Counted from the first letter of the stretch, positions 52,543 through 62,327 are shown. The stretch: DNA of 64,000 nucleotides from Labrenzia sp. R4_2 (GCF_017743865.1 NZ_JAGHRJ010000003.1:248001-312000); one strand, 5' to 3'. Notes: generated by a model not told the origin, from the letters alone. Made by a program: numbers and translations.

Positions 52543-52728
52543 ATGCAATCAGCGCGCAAACAAAAAACGCTGCATGAAACATATGAGGATTTGACCGATG
52601 CGGAGAAAGAGAAGCTATCGTCGGTCTTAAACTCAATCAGTCCGCGACCGGCAATTAATAATTCCACCGGGACGCAAGGCATGCTCGGTCGTATTTTAGG
52701 GTTATTTTTAGGGGCAAGAGGTAGTTAG
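52543..52728 (+). CDS. small hypothetical protein at the element's right end
   Basis: The 61-residue protein starts at ATG 52543 with GGGAGGT eight bases upstream, an unusually good ribosome site. Residues 8-30 (TLHETYEDLTDAEKEKLSSV) look helical and charged; the tail MLGRILGLFLGARGS is a short amphipathic or hydrophobic segment, reminiscent of small toxin-like or membrane-active peptides. Its last codons contain the paired TTTTAGGG sites. Function unknown. Confidence 0.55.
   Translation: MQSARKQKTLHETYEDLTDAEKEKLSSVLNSISPRPAINNSTGTQGMLGRILGLFLGARGS
52694..52713 (+). promoter_or_regulatory. right-end pair of TTTTAGGG sites
   Basis: TTTTAGGG at 52694-52701 and 52706-52713, 12 bases apart start to start and in the same orientation as the pair at 47072/47084. 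They lie 53 bases inside the right core repeat. They are candidate arm-type integrase binding sites. Confidence 0.55.
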
Positions 52729-52765
52729 TTGAAAATAACTTCTAAATAACAAGAACTTATCTTGT

Positions 52766-52784
52766 GGTAATGGCGGACAGAGAG
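52766..52784. repeat. attR core at the tRNA-Ser 3' end
   Basis: GGTAATGGCGGACAGAGAG includes the tRNA-Ser CCA end, discriminator and part of the acceptor stem (read on the minus strand). It is identical to 46934-46952. Confidence 0.85.
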
Positions 52785-52860
52785 GGATTCGAACCCTCGA
52801 TACGGTTACCCGTATACACGCGTTCCAGGCGTGCGCCTTCAGCCACTCGGCCACCTGTCC
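52771..52860 (-). tRNA. tRNA-Ser (anticodon GGA)
   Basis: A 90-base class II tRNA with encoded CCA. The acceptor starts GGACAGG and ends CTGTCCG-CCA. The anticodon arm CACGC-CTGGAAC-GCGTG gives GGA. The variable arm is long and the T arm contains GGGTTCGAATCCC. Its 3' end doubles as the element's attachment site, and the gene remains intact. Confidence 0.97.
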
Positions 52861-53347
52861 GTTGCAAGCAGTGTCCCGCTTGAGTGGGCGCAATATACTG
52901 ATGCGGCGGATGAAGGCAAGCATCTCATGAAGTTTTTTTTATCCAATCGGTCTGAGCTTGGGGATAGCTGATTGGAACACGGCGAAATGTTTGAATTTAT
53001 GCCGAAAAATGCGGGTTTGATTATCTGAATTTTGAAGCAATGAAGTCGGAGATTTTCGCTGAAAGCAGGCGCTCCTATGGATGTGAGTTGGCTATTATGA
53101 TCGAACTCATTTGGTCGATGGAACCTCGGTGGTCCAATAGCCGTGCCCATCATAACGTTAGGGCAGAGAATGATTGCAGTGCTAAAGCCGGAAACACAAA
53201 AGTGTTAGCTGACAATACTTGATCAAGAAATTAACGATATTACTTGAAGCCTGTTCGCCTTTAGTCAAATTGCATATGTGCAGCGAGCAAGGTCAAATCT
53301 GGAATTTTGAAATAACACAGAAAAATATAAAATATGACGGTACGGCA
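52861..53347. other. gene-free interval after tRNA-Ser
   Basis: No coding frame with a ribosome site and protein-like composition is seen. Open frames at 52839-53153 and 53040-53222 have neither. It likely contains the tRNA-Ser promoter (minus strand, just above 52860) and the promoter of the membrane-protein gene at 53348. Confidence 0.55.
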
Positions 53348-53674
53348 ATGATAAGTATTGTGAAGTTTTTATTACGTATGTTCGGTTTCGGGTTGCTAGC
53401 AATTGCGATTGTTGTTGGCATTGCAGATGCAAGCCGTTCGATTGCAGAATCGCAAATTATGTTCAAGCCACTCGGTCAGCTTTGGTTCGAGATGTCACCT
53501 GAAACGCTTAATTTATCTCAAGCTGTGATTCAGCGGTATGTCCATCCGACTGTTTGGGATCCGATGCTTCAAACGTTTTTGACGTGGCCGGCATGGGCCG
53601 TCTTTGCTGGGATCGGGGTGCTATTCTTGCTCATCGGCGCCAGAAGGCAAAAGCGCCGTTTTCGCTATGCTTAG
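53348..53674 (+). CDS. small two-helix membrane protein of unknown function
   Basis: The 108-residue protein has two transmembrane segments (about 8-28 FGFGLLAIAIVVGIADA; 80-100 WAVFAGIGVLFLLIGARR) and a periplasmic loop with WFEMSPETLNLSQAVIQRYV. The basic tail RRQKRRFRYA would be cytoplasmic. The ATG at 53348 is chosen because the first helix begins there; the upstream open frame is not protein-like. I have no family name. It precedes msrA by 145 bases. Confidence 0.65.
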   Translation: MISIVKFLLRMFGFGLLAIAIVVGIADASRSIAESQIMFKPLGQLWFEMSPETLNLSQAVIQRYVHPTVWDPMLQTFLTWPAWAVFAGIGVLFLLIGARRQKRRFRYA

Positions 53675-53819
53675 AGCGTACAGCATTGTGAGCTTCAGTG
53701 GGCATTGGCCCCTGACCGTAGACAAGCTGCAAAATTGATCCACATAATCCATCAATCGGTATTCATCTGCACTGGATCGCAGGTGCGTACGCCTGTTTTC
53801 AGAAACCTGGAGCGTGATC

Positions 53820-54485
53820 ATGTCTTTCATGACAATGTTGAGCAAAAAGTTCTCACTTCCGACCTCTGCAGAGGCACTTCCAGGCCGCGCAGAAGCCATC
53901 GTGCCGGGTGAGGCGCATTTTGTGAATGGAAACTCGATGACGGGGCCGTACCCGGAAGGGTCGGAAACCGTTCTTTTCGGGATGGGATGTTTCTGGGGCG
54001 CTGAACGCCTGTTTTGGACGTTGCCCGGCGTCCATGTGACAGCTGTCGGTTATGCAGGCGGGATCACACCAAACCCAACCTACCATGAAACCTGCACCGG
54101 CCGGACAGGCCACACGGAGGCTGTACTGGTTGTTTATGATCCCGTTCAGGTCAGCCTTGGAGATCTCTTGAAGGTTTTCTGGGAAAATCACGACCCGACA
54201 CAAGGCATGAGGCAGGGCAATGATACCGGCACCCAGTACCGCTCGGCGATTTACGTTCCGACAGACGCGGCATTGAGTGAAGCCAATGCATCCACGGTCG
54301 CGTATCAGAAAGCGCTTCATGACAGCGGTATCAAGAATGCGATCACGACTGAAACCAAGAAGCTCGACGAGTTCTATTTCGCCGAAGATTACCATCAACA
54401 GTATCTTGCGAAAAATCCGGGCGGATATTGTGGGATCGGTGGAACCGGTGTCGCGTGTCCAGTTGGGCTCACCTCGGCTGAATAG
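53820..54485 (+). CDS. msrA: peptide methionine sulfoxide reductase MsrA
   Basis: The 221-residue MsrA has the catalytic Cys57 in [12 protein letters not shown], the family block [20 protein letters not shown] and C-terminal resolving cysteines ([15 protein letters not shown]). It reduces methionine-S-sulfoxide in proteins. An extended N-terminus of about 45 residues precedes the domain, as in other long alphaproteobacterial forms. The ATG at 53820 follows GGAG at eight bases. Confidence 0.95.
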   Translation: MSFMTMLSKKFSLPTSAEALPGRAEAIVPGEAHFVNGNSMTGPYPEGSETVLFGMGCFWGAERLFWTLPGVHVTAVGYAGGITPNPTYHETCTGRTGHTEAVLVVYDPVQVSLGDLLKVFWENHDPTQGMRQGNDTGTQYRSAIYVPTDAALSEANASTVAYQKALHDSGIKNAITTETKKLDEFYFAEDYHQQYLAKNPGGYCGIGGTGVACPVGLTSAE

Positions 54486-54534
54486 GACCGGTCTTGGACG
54501 AACCGCAACCCGGTTCTAAAATGGGTATTTTCAG

Positions 54535-54564
54535 ACGGCCTGACGAATTCGTCAGGCCGTTTTC
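54535..54564 (+). terminator. rho-independent terminator after msrA
   Basis: ACGGCCTGAC / GTCAGGCCGT around a GAATTC centre is a perfect palindromic stem followed by TTTTC, 50 bases after the msrA stop. Confidence 0.9.
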
Positions 54565-54696
54565 AATTGTTACAAAGCGCTTGGAAGTGGCGAAAATCCG
54601 GCATGTGTGTCCAAACATAAAGTTCCGAAATTTCAGAGTTTATTAAATTGCCGCAGGGATAATTACGCCAAAACGTGTTGGTGATTTGGCAAAAAG

Positions 54697-55017
54697 TTGA
54701 GCAATTCCACAAAGCGCTTCGTGGCTCTTTATTTCCTGGGAAGCAGTTTGATCGTGCTTCTCGGGACACTGGTGCCATCAGGGAACGGTCCGGTGGTCGT
54801 ATTTGCGAAGCCATGGGGGGCGTCCGCCCTTGAGGTTGTCGCGAAAGCGGAAGGTCGGATCATGGCGGCGCCAACTGCAACCTGGTTTGCTTTGAGCCAA
54901 AGTGCAAACAGTGATTTTGTTCAGCGCCTCTATCAGTCGGGGGCCGGATTTGTTGCGTCCTCTGCCGTTGCCTATGCCTGTGCACGAATAACTGGCACAC
55001 CCATGGAGACCCAGTAA
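54697..55017 (+). CDS. small membrane protein translationally coupled to a chemoreceptor
   Basis: The 106-residue protein begins at a TTG (54697) and has two hydrophobic segments: about 8-24 ([17 protein letters not shown]) and 83-98 ([15 protein letters not shown]). Between them lies a [18 protein letters not shown] loop. Its TAA overlaps the chemoreceptor ATG (TAATG at 55015-55019). I do not recognise the family. The coupling suggests joint function with the receptor, for example as a partner subunit in the membrane. The ribosome site is weak, so the start is uncertain. Confidence 0.65.
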   Translation: MSNSTKRFVALYFLGSSLIVLLGTLVPSGNGPVVVFAKPWGASALEVVAKAEGRIMAAPTATWFALSQSANSDFVQRLYQSGAGFVASSAVAYACARITGTPMETQ

Positions 55018-56507
55018 TGAATAACATGGTATCGGCCGCATCTGGCCTGGACGTCTTGCGGGAAAAGTTTTCCCGGATCGTGATTTTTTTCACATGGTTT
55101 AACGTCTTTCTGGTCATCGGAACGGCGTGGGTCGTGGGGAATGTCTCTTTCGTGACCATGTGCGGCGGCGCGCTTTTGCTGGGCGTTGCAGCAACAGCCA
55201 CCTGGGTCCGGTTTGGCATTGGCGTAGAAACGCGTTTGGCAACTGCTATGTCACTCGCTGGATTGGCGGCCTTGTTCGTTGCAGCACTTCACACACCGAA
55301 TGTCGAGGCCTCCTACCAACTTGACGGGCACATGTATTTCTTTGCCGTTCTGGCGGTGTTGACGGGGTGGGTCGACTGGCGCGCTCTTGTGGCATACGCG
55401 GGCGTGGTCGCCGTGCATCACCTGGGTTTGAACTTTGCAATGCCTTGGGCGGTGTTTCCAGCGGGGGCAGACTTTGGCCGGGTGGTCTTCCATGCCATCA
55501 TCGTTGTTGCCGAGGTAGCTGCGCTTTGGTGGATCACAGATTTCATCGCAAAGGCATTCGCGGCATCGGATGAAGCTCGCGAGGAAGCCGAGGCCGCGCA
55601 AGCTGAAACACAGTCTCTGCAAACGCAGGACGAGGAACGCGCAGAAGTCGAGCGTGCCAAGCAAATGGCCATTACAGAACGCATCGGGCAGTTCCAGTCG
55701 GAGATTGCTACAAAGCTGAACGGCGTAACGGCGAAAGTCGAAGAGATGCGCGGCTCAGCTCAAGAGCTCGGCCAAATTTCCGAAGACACGACGGTTCGCG
55801 CCACTTCTGTCTCTGATGCCTCCGAAACGGCTTCGTCAAATGTCCAGACAGTTGCTTCAGCGGCCGAAGAGTTGAGCAGTTCGATCAGCGAGATTTCGCG
55901 TCAGGTTGAACAAACGACCGGCATCGTGATGAAGGCGACTGAAAACGCACAGACCAGCAACCAGAAAGTTGCCGGGCTTGCGGAGGCTGCGAACCGGATT
56001 GGCGAGGTTGTGACCCTCATTCAGGCAATCGCTGAGCAAACAAACTTGCTGGCGCTCAATGCCACGATCGAGGCCGCTCGTGCCGGCGAGGCGGGCAAGG
56101 GTTTTGCTGTTGTTGCGGCTGAAGTCAAAGAACTGGCAACTCAGACGTCCAAAGCAACGGAAGAGATTGGCGCACAGATTTCCGCCATCCAGGAGGAAAC
56201 CAAAGGTGCCGTTGAATCCATCGGGGCCATCGCGTCCACAATGGATGAGGTTAACAGCTACACAGCGGCCATCGCGGCCGCGGTTGAGCAACAAGGTGGC
56301 GCTACACAAGAGATTTCGCGCAATGTTGCAGAAGCTGCAGACGGCACCGGCCGGGTGGCGACCAACATTGGCGATGTTCGGGAATCGGCAGAACGTACGG
56401 GCGCCTCGGCGCGCTTGATGGTTGATGCAACCCAGATGCTCAACGAAGAAGCTGATGATGTGAAGCGTGCAATTGATACCTTCCTGAAGGACGTTGCTGC
56501 TGCCTAA
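55017..56507 (+). CDS. methyl-accepting chemotaxis protein with polytopic membrane domain
   Basis: The 496-residue protein has about six transmembrane helices in the first 180 residues (with HH in AVHHLGLN) and no large periplasmic sensor or HAMP domain. A coiled coil with [20 protein letters not shown] comes next, then the MCP signalling domain with the hairpin tip [19 protein letters not shown] and [15 protein letters not shown]. The stimulus may be sensed within the membrane. It forms a coupled unit with the 106-residue protein upstream and ends at a terminator. Confidence 0.92.
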   Translation: MNNMVSAASGLDVLREKFSRIVIFFTWFNVFLVIGTAWVVGNVSFVTMCGGALLLGVAATATWVRFGIGVETRLATAMSLAGLAALFVAALHTPNVEASYQLDGHMYFFAVLAVLTGWVDWRALVAYAGVVAVHHLGLNFAMPWAVFPAGADFGRVVFHAIIVVAEVAALWWITDFIAKAFAASDEAREEAEAAQAETQSLQTQDEERAEVERAKQMAITERIGQFQSEIATKLNGVTAKVEEMRGSAQELGQISEDTTVRATSVSDASETASSNVQTVASAAEELSSSISEISRQVEQTTGIVMKATENAQTSNQKVAGLAEAANRIGEVVTLIQAIAEQTNLLALNATIEAARAGEAGKGFAVVAAEVKELATQTSKATEEIGAQISAIQEETKGAVESIGAIASTMDEVNSYTAAIAAAVEQQGGATQEISRNVAEAADGTGRVATNIGDVRESAERTGASARLMVDATQMLNEEADDVKRAIDTFLKDVAAA

Positions 56508-56574
56508 ACCGCAACGGACTATTTTGATCTAACTGCAGCGGCTTATATCCAGTTGCGCGTGACACAATTAGATG

Positions 56575-56600
56575 GCCGGCAAAGAGTTTTGCCGGTCATT
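56575..56600 (+). terminator. rho-independent terminator after the chemoreceptor
   Basis: GCCGGCAAA, loop GAGT, TTTGCCGGT is followed by CATTTTCG, 68 bases after the stop codon. Confidence 0.8.
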
Positions 56601-56735
56601 TTCGTTTTTCCGGGACGAAAGACTTGACCACATGACGCATGAGTGCAATCTGCCGCCTCTTATGGACCGTTAGCCTTCGCTCAGTTCGGTCTAATTGACG
56701 GCATAAACCACCCTCTCGAACCTCGGCGTCAGCAG

Positions 56736-58595
56736 ATGTCAACGCGCACTATGAAAACCGGATCAGTCTTGCTGCTCGACGTTTTGAAGCGCCGGACGGC
56801 GACCCTGTTCGAAGCGCCGGTCGACGTGGTGACCTGCGCGCGTTTGGAAGAGGTCGACAGCTGTCTAAGGCAGATGGAGCGTGCGCAAAAGGACGGATAC
56901 CATTGTGCTGGTTATCTGGCGTATGAACTCGGGTTTGCCTTTGAGGAAAAACTTAAAACGCGCTTTGAAGAAACCGGCGAACCGCTTCTATGGTTTGGCC
57001 TGTATGAAGAGCGCCAGGATCTCACGCACGATGAGGCTTTTGACGTCCTGAACGCGGACACCGCGAATGCTCCGCGAGGCTTCAGCAAGCCATCTTTTGA
57101 TATGGCGATCGAAGACTACGAACGTGCGTTTGCTCAGGTCCAGGATCATCTTTCAAAAGGTGATATCTATCAGGTAAATCTGACGCTTCGGGCCAAATTC
57201 AGCCATCAAGGCGCCGCGGCGCTCTTATTCCAGGACCTTCTGAAACGCCAGCCGGTGGAGTTTGCAGCTTTTTTGAAGTTGGAAGACCGGACTGTATTGT
57301 CGTTGTCACCGGAGCTCTTCTTGGAGCGCACCGGAACGACGCTGCGGACACGGCCCATGAAAGGCACGGAGCCACGCGGCAGGTTCGCATCTGAAGATGC
57401 CCGCATTGCACGAGACCTTGCTCAGGATCCCAAGCAGCGGTCAGAGAACATCATGATCGTTGATCTGATGCGCAATGATCTTTCCAGAATTGCAGAAACA
57501 GGATCCGTCAAGGTCACGAAACTGTGCGATGTTGAGCGGTATCAGAGCGTTCAGCAGATGACGTCGACCATCGAGGCTCAGGTTCCAACAACAACCGGAT
57601 TTGGGAACATCGTCCGGCAGCTGTTTCCATGTGGTTCCATCACAGGTGCGCCCAAACTAAGCGCCATGCAGATCGCTCATAACCTAGAAACGGCACCTCG
57701 CGGGGTTTACACCGGCTCGATCGGATTTCTCGCACCAACGGGTGATTTCTGCTTGAACGTGGCGATCCGCACACTGGTTCTGCGGCAAGAAGGAACGGGA
57801 GAAATTGGGACCGGATCCGGCGTTGTGTTTGATTCCAAGGCACAGCACGAATACGACGAATGTGCTTTGAAATTGAAATTCATGACGGAAGATCTGCCCG
57901 AGTTCGATCTCATCGAGACCATGGCGTATGATCCAGACGTTGGGTACCTGCTGCTTGAGCGTCATATGCAGCGGCTGCAAAAGTCCTCAGAATACTTTGG
58001 GTTTCAGTTTGACCTGCAAACCGTTCTGGATCGACTGGAGACCGCCGGCGAAATCTATCGCGGCCCGCAGCGTGTCCGGCTGTTGTTGAGCCGTTCAGGC
58101 GACATTTCCATTTCTACAACGGAGTTGCCGCCTGCGGACCGCGGATCTGTTTTTAATCTGGTGCTCGCAACAGAAACCACGCGGTCCAGTGATCGTTTCC
58201 TCTATCACAAGACGACCAACCGGTCCTTCTACGACGAGACCCGAACTAGGTATCAAGCCGAAACAGGGTGCCAGGAAGTTATTTTCTTGAATGAAAGCGG
58301 CTATCTCACGGAAGGCTCCTATACAACACTGTTCCTCAAGGTCGACGGCAAGCTGCTGACACCGGCGCTGGAACACGGCGTATTACCCGGAACGTTTCGT
58401 GCGGGGCTGCTGGAGGCCGGTTATGCAGTTGAAGCCGATCTGACGCCGGAAGACTTGGAAAGAGCTGAGGCGGTGTTTGTCGGAAACTCCGTCCGCGGTT
58501 TGGTCAGAGCTCGCATGATTGCAGCCGAGAAAATCGAACTGTCATCGCCGGCACTTGAGGGCATTCCGGTACAAGAGACGCGGCGCTTGGGATAA
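56736..58595 (+). CDS. pabB: fused aminodeoxychorismate synthase component I / lyase (PabB-PabC)
   Basis: The roughly 619-residue fusion has a chorismate-binding PabB half (GDIYQVNLTLRAKF, MKGTEPRGRFASED, IMIVDLMRNDLSRIAETGSV and GSITGAPKLSAMQIAH) to about residue 385, then a class IV PLP aminotransferase-fold PabC half (YHKTTNRSFYDETR with the Lys, NESGYLTEGSYTTLFL). It makes 4-aminobenzoate for folate. The start is uncertain: ATG at 56736, ATG at 56751 or a GTG at 56643; I prefer 56736. Confidence 0.93.
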   Translation: MSTRTMKTGSVLLLDVLKRRTATLFEAPVDVVTCARLEEVDSCLRQMERAQKDGYHCAGYLAYELGFAFEEKLKTRFEETGEPLLWFGLYEERQDLTHDEAFDVLNADTANAPRGFSKPSFDMAIEDYERAFAQVQDHLSKGDIYQVNLTLRAKFSHQGAAALLFQDLLKRQPVEFAAFLKLEDRTVLSLSPELFLERTGTTLRTRPMKGTEPRGRFASEDARIARDLAQDPKQRSENIMIVDLMRNDLSRIAETGSVKVTKLCDVERYQSVQQMTSTIEAQVPTTTGFGNIVRQLFPCGSITGAPKLSAMQIAHNLETAPRGVYTGSIGFLAPTGDFCLNVAIRTLVLRQEGTGEIGTGSGVVFDSKAQHEYDECALKLKFMTEDLPEFDLIETMAYDPDVGYLLLERHMQRLQKSSEYFGFQFDLQTVLDRLETAGEIYRGPQRVRLLLSRSGDISISTTELPPADRGSVFNLVLATETTRSSDRFLYHKTTNRSFYDETRTRYQAETGCQEVIFLNESGYLTEGSYTTLFLKVDGKLLTPALEHGVLPGTFRAGLLEAGYAVEADLTPEDLERAEAVFVGNSVRGLVRARMIAAEKIELSSPALEGIPVQETRRLG

Positions 58596-58603
58596 TTCTG
58601 CTG

Positions 58604-59260
58604 TCAGCCTGATGCTGCTGGTACATCCCATGGGATAACGTCGAGCTCAGGCCATAGCATCTTCATTCGTGCCGCCTTCTCCGCGTAGGTTTCCGGATTG
58701 GGTTGGCTATAGTTTGGGACCAGCCGCATCGCGAAAATGTTTGCAAGTCCGAATGGAGCATGAATGCAAATCTGATCGTCCTTACCGAGTTGCGCAGCAA
58801 CGGCATGGGTCCGCGCGGCGTAAGTCGTGAGCGAATCCATCGCACAGTCAAGCGGCCTGTAAGGCCTTCCGAATCTCTGTTCATACCAGAGATGGACACG
58901 GGCCTGATTGCGGACTTCCACGAGCTCTCCAAGGTCCGGAAGTGCGGACTGCACCTGTTGGATCACCGCATCCTCACCTTCGTAAGAAAGGTCGCGTCCA
59001 TCAAAATAAATGACGTCGTAGTCCTTTATCCCGTGATCTATAGGTCTGTCTGTGATGACGTTCCAGATGGTCTGGTAGATGCCGCCCGATACAAGCCAGC
59101 CATCGCGAATCTGGAGGTCTCTGATGCATCGGAGAATAACCATAACACGCGGTATTTCCTGAAGAATATCGGCCAACACTTGGACGCGTTCGAGCTCCGT
59201 TGTTTCGGCAATATCTGCAAGAAGGCAGAAGTCTTTGGTGCACGTTTTGGAAGGAAGCAT
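58604..59260 (-). CDS. nucleotidyltransferase family protein (PF06042-like)
   Basis: The 218-residue cytoplasmic protein has WLVSGGIYQTIWNVITDRP and the catalytic acidic pattern IKDYDVIYFDG, then VHLWYEQRFGRPYRPLDCA, the signature of the NTP_transf_6 family (nucleotidyltransferase fold). The substrate is not known. The C-terminus ends WPELDVIPWDVP, as usual for the family. It is convergent with pabBC, eight bases apart. GAGGA lies seven bases before the ATG. Confidence 0.85.
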   Translation of the reverse strand: MLPSKTCTKDFCLLADIAETTELERVQVLADILQEIPRVMVILRCIRDLQIRDGWLVSGGIYQTIWNVITDRPIDHGIKDYDVIYFDGRDLSYEGEDAVIQQVQSALPDLGELVEVRNQARVHLWYEQRFGRPYRPLDCAMDSLTTYAARTHAVAAQLGKDDQICIHAPFGLANIFAMRLVPNYSQPNPETYAEKAARMKMLWPELDVIPWDVPAASG

Positions 59261-59455
59261 GCGATGTCCTCACGCGAGAAAGGCATCTATCGTTAGGCGA
59301 TTCTCGCCTGCCTGTCTTCACGCAGGCTTGTGCGCGCCAGCTACCAAACCTGCTTTCACGCAGTGGCAGAGCGGTTAAAATTGACGCGGTGTTTCAACTT
59401 GATCTGATTGGCCACGGCGCCAATGTTGATTCATCTTGATTTTGAGGAGGCGCCT

Positions 59456-59794
59456 ATGGCACGGCAATTCAGAAGTACATCTAAGCGGTTTTGGTCCCGG
59501 GCCGTTCCCGCAGTAACAGCGTTGGTCGCAACAGCAATCCTGACCCTTCCGGCAGATGCACAGAGCCGGCGCGCAAATTCCACATCATTGACTTGCGCGC
59601 AAGCGCAATCTTTGATTGCTCAGCGCGGCGCTGTGCTGATGAACACCGGTCCGAACACATTTGACCGTTACGTCAATGATCGTGGGTCTTGTCAGGTCAA
59701 CGAGTATGCGAAAACCGACTTCATTCCTACGAAGGACAAAAAGAAGTGCGCGGTGAAACGCTGCGAAAGCATTACACCATTCTCTGTCCCGTAA
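59456..59794 (+). CDS. small secreted protein with paired cysteines
   Basis: The 112-residue protein has a signal peptide (basic RSTSKRFWSR then a hydrophobic stretch ending PADAQS) and a mature part of about 75 residues with four cysteines (SLTCAQAQSL, GSCQVNEY, KKCAVKRC). Two disulphides would hold a compact periplasmic domain. GAGGAGG lies five bases before the ATG. I do not know its function; similar small proteins are widespread in Hyphomicrobiales. Confidence 0.75.
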   Translation: MARQFRSTSKRFWSRAVPAVTALVATAILTLPADAQSRRANSTSLTCAQAQSLIAQRGAVLMNTGPNTFDRYVNDRGSCQVNEYAKTDFIPTKDKKKCAVKRCESITPFSVP

Positions 59795-59811
59795 GACTGG
59801 AACCAAACAAT

Positions 59812-59847
59812 TTGCGCTGCCGCTACAACCCATGTGCGGCAGCGCAA
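59812..59847. terminator. bidirectional terminator between 59456-59794 and pheT
   Basis: A 12-bp perfect stem TTGCGCTGCCGC / GCGGCAGCGCAA with a 12-base loop lies between convergent genes; T-rich flanks are short. Confidence 0.6.
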
Positions 59848-59853
59848 TAAGTG

Positions 59854-62271
59854 TTAGCCGCGCAGCGTGCCGCCGGTGGCTTTCTCAACGTTGGCGATCA
59901 CCTTCTTGGCAACCGCGTCGATTTCTTCATCCGTCAGCGTTTTTTTGCGTGGTTGGAGAACAACGTCGATCGCAACAGACTTTTGCCCTTCTGGAACACC
60001 GGCCCCCTCGTAGATATCGAAGAGTGTAGTGTCTTCGATGAGGCTCTTGTCGGCCCCGCGGGCAGCCTTGAGGATCTTGTCGGCGGTGACCGCGCTATCT
60101 ACGAGGAACGCAAAATCGCGGCGAACCGGCATCAAATCGGAAGCATTCAGGGACCCCTTGGAGCGGCCTCCCTTGGCTTTTGGTTGCGGCAAAGCATCAA
60201 GATGGATTTCGAAAGCAACGAGCGGCCCTTCGATGTCCATCTTCTGCAAAATGCGCGGATGGACTTCACCGAACACGGCAAGCGTGTTCTTTGGACCAAG
60301 CTTCAAACACCCGGAGCGGCCAGGGTGAAATGTATCCGGAGCATCGGTGAATACCTGGAGCTTGTCGACTGGCGCGCCAATTGCTGCCAGCGCCGCTTCC
60401 GCATCCGCTTTGGCATCAAAGACATCAACTGCGGCTGATGTGCCAGACCAATGGCGTCCGCTTCCAGACATCTTTGCGGTTCCACGGCGCACGCCAGCAG
60501 CCACGATCTTCTGTCCCTCTGGGGCATCGGATTCGAAGACCTGGCCGATTTCGAAGAGAGCGACATCACCATAGCCGCGATCGGCATTGCGCTGCGCTGC
60601 CATGAAAAGGCCAGCCAGCAGGCTCGGACGCATGTCTGACATCTCCGGTGAGATCGGATTAGCCAAAGCGAGCGTGTCGTTGCCGCCACCGAACAGAACG
60701 GCATGGTCTTTCGGAATGAAGGACCATGTGACGGATTCGTTGAACCCGCGAGCGGCCAGTGCACGGCGTGCCTTGTTACGGCGGATCTGGCTTGGTGTCA
60801 GCACGGTTTTGGCGACAGTGCCCAAGCGTGGCAGAGGCGTTGACGGGACACGATCCAGTCCCACGATCCGGGTCACTTCTTCAACCAGATCGGCCTTGCC
60901 TTCAATATCCGGGCGCCAGCTGGGTGCGGCCACCTTGACAGTTTCTCCGGAACCGGAAATCCAGAAACCGAGCGCCTTCAGGGTGACGTTTGCCTCAGCC
61001 GGTGAGAGGTCGATGCCCGACAGCCGTTTGATCTCGGAATACGGGAAATCGATGATGTTTGTGCTGTCAGGAATGTCACCGGTGCGAATGGCTTCGGACG
61101 GCTCACCACCGCACAGGTCCAGCACCATGCGGGTCGCGTACTCGAGACCAGGCATCATGTAGTCCGGATCGACACCGCGCTCAAAGCGGTAGCGGGCATC
61201 CGTATTGACGCCCAGTTTCCGACCGGTGGCCGCAATATCATCCTCGTCCCAAAGCGCAGACTCGATCAGTACATTGACAGTTTCCTCAGTACAGCCGGAG
61301 GGTTCGCCGCCCAGGATGCCCCCAAGGCTTTCCACGCCATTGTCATCCGCGATCACGCAAATTGTGTCGTCGACGTCATAGGATTTTGCATTGAGGCCGT
61401 CGATCTTTTCGCCAGTTTTGCCTCGGCGCACAACAAGGTTGCCGTGCACTTTGTCCGCATCGAAAACGTGAAGCGGGCGCCCCTGGTCGAAGGTGATGTA
61501 GTTGGTGATGTCGACCAAGATGTTGATCGGCCGCAAGCCGATCGCCACCAGGCGGTCCTGAAGCCACTGTGGTGACGGGCCGTTCTTGACGCCTTTGACC
61601 ATCCGCAGACCGAAAGCCTTGCACATTGGCTTGGTGTCGCCGAAGTCGAACGTCACGTCGACGGGGCAGGGATAAGCGCCGCGGATCTGCTCATGCGAGC
61701 GTTCCTTCAGCTTGCCAAGGCCGGCCGCCGCGAGATCGCGCGCAATACCGTAAACGCCAGTACAATCAGGACGGTTCGGCGTCAGGCCGATCTCGATCAC
61801 AGGTTCGTCCAGGCCTGCCCATTCGGCATAGTTCACACCAACAGGGGCATCGTCTGGCAAATCGATGATGCCGTCATGCTCGTCGGACAGCTCCAACTCG
61901 CGCTCCGAGCACATCATCCCGAAGCTTTCCACATCGCGGATCTTGCCGACGGATAGCGTAACATCCAGGCCGGGTACATAGTCGCCAGGTTTTCCAAGAA
62001 CACCGACGAGGCCTGCACGGGCGTTGGGCGCACCGCAGACAACCTGAACCGGCTCGCCGTCCCCGGTATCGACCTTTAAGACGCGCAAACGGTCTGCGTT
62101 CGGATGTTGTTCGGCTTCCAGGACTTTCGCGATCTTGAAAGGCTTGAGGCGGTCGGCGCGGTTCGTAACCTCTTCCACCTCCAGGCCGATCATGTTCAAG
62201 CGGTCCAAGATGTCCTCAAGGCTGGCATCCGTGTCCAGATAGTCCTTGAGCCAGGACAGAGTGAATTTCAT
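59854..62271 (-). CDS. pheT: phenylalanyl-tRNA synthetase beta subunit PheT
   Basis: The 805-residue subunit starts [18 protein letters not shown] and contains the EMAP/OB tRNA-binding domain ([20 protein letters not shown]), the B3/B4 editing region ([20 protein letters not shown]), B5, the core catalytic-like domain, and a C-terminal ferredoxin-fold anticodon-binding domain ([17 protein letters not shown]). The ATG at 62271 matches the family start; the frame runs to 62289. It is separated from pheS by a membrane-protein gene. Confidence 0.97.
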   Translation of the reverse strand: MKFTLSWLKDYLDTDASLEDILDRLNMIGLEVEEVTNRADRLKPFKIAKVLEAEQHPNADRLRVLKVDTGDGEPVQVVCGAPNARAGLVGVLGKPGDYVPGLDVTLSVGKIRDVESFGMMCSERELELSDEHDGIIDLPDDAPVGVNYAEWAGLDEPVIEIGLTPNRPDCTGVYGIARDLAAAGLGKLKERSHEQIRGAYPCPVDVTFDFGDTKPMCKAFGLRMVKGVKNGPSPQWLQDRLVAIGLRPINILVDITNYITFDQGRPLHVFDADKVHGNLVVRRGKTGEKIDGLNAKSYDVDDTICVIADDNGVESLGGILGGEPSGCTEETVNVLIESALWDEDDIAATGRKLGVNTDARYRFERGVDPDYMMPGLEYATRMVLDLCGGEPSEAIRTGDIPDSTNIIDFPYSEIKRLSGIDLSPAEANVTLKALGFWISGSGETVKVAAPSWRPDIEGKADLVEEVTRIVGLDRVPSTPLPRLGTVAKTVLTPSQIRRNKARRALAARGFNESVTWSFIPKDHAVLFGGGNDTLALANPISPEMSDMRPSLLAGLFMAAQRNADRGYGDVALFEIGQVFESDAPEGQKIVAAGVRRGTAKMSGSGRHWSGTSAAVDVFDAKADAEAALAAIGAPVDKLQVFTDAPDTFHPGRSGCLKLGPKNTLAVFGEVHPRILQKMDIEGPLVAFEIHLDALPQPKAKGGRSKGSLNASDLMPVRRDFAFLVDSAVTADKILKAARGADKSLIEDTTLFDIYEGAGVPEGQKSVAIDVVLQPRKKTLTDEEIDAVAKKVIANVEKATGGTLRG

Positions 62272-62327
62272 AACAAGTCTCTTTATCAATCATGCGGCGC
62301 AGGCCGCGAATTTTGTTCAAGAAGCGC

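Larger units (their letters stand above)
46934..52784. mobile_element. integrative element in tRNA-Ser(GGA), about 5.85 kb
   Basis: The segment between the two 19-bp core repeats contains a P4-type tyrosine integrase at the tRNA-distal end, six small genes, a winged-helix replication-like protein with iteron-like repeats, a secreted protease and a 61-residue protein. Paired TTTTAGGG sites lie just inside both ends. Parts (48400-48800, 50800-52500) are more A/T-rich than the flanks, in keeping with transfer. No relaxase, capsid, portal or terminase large-subunit gene is visible, so it would need a helper phage or conjugative element to move between cells. Confidence 0.85.
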
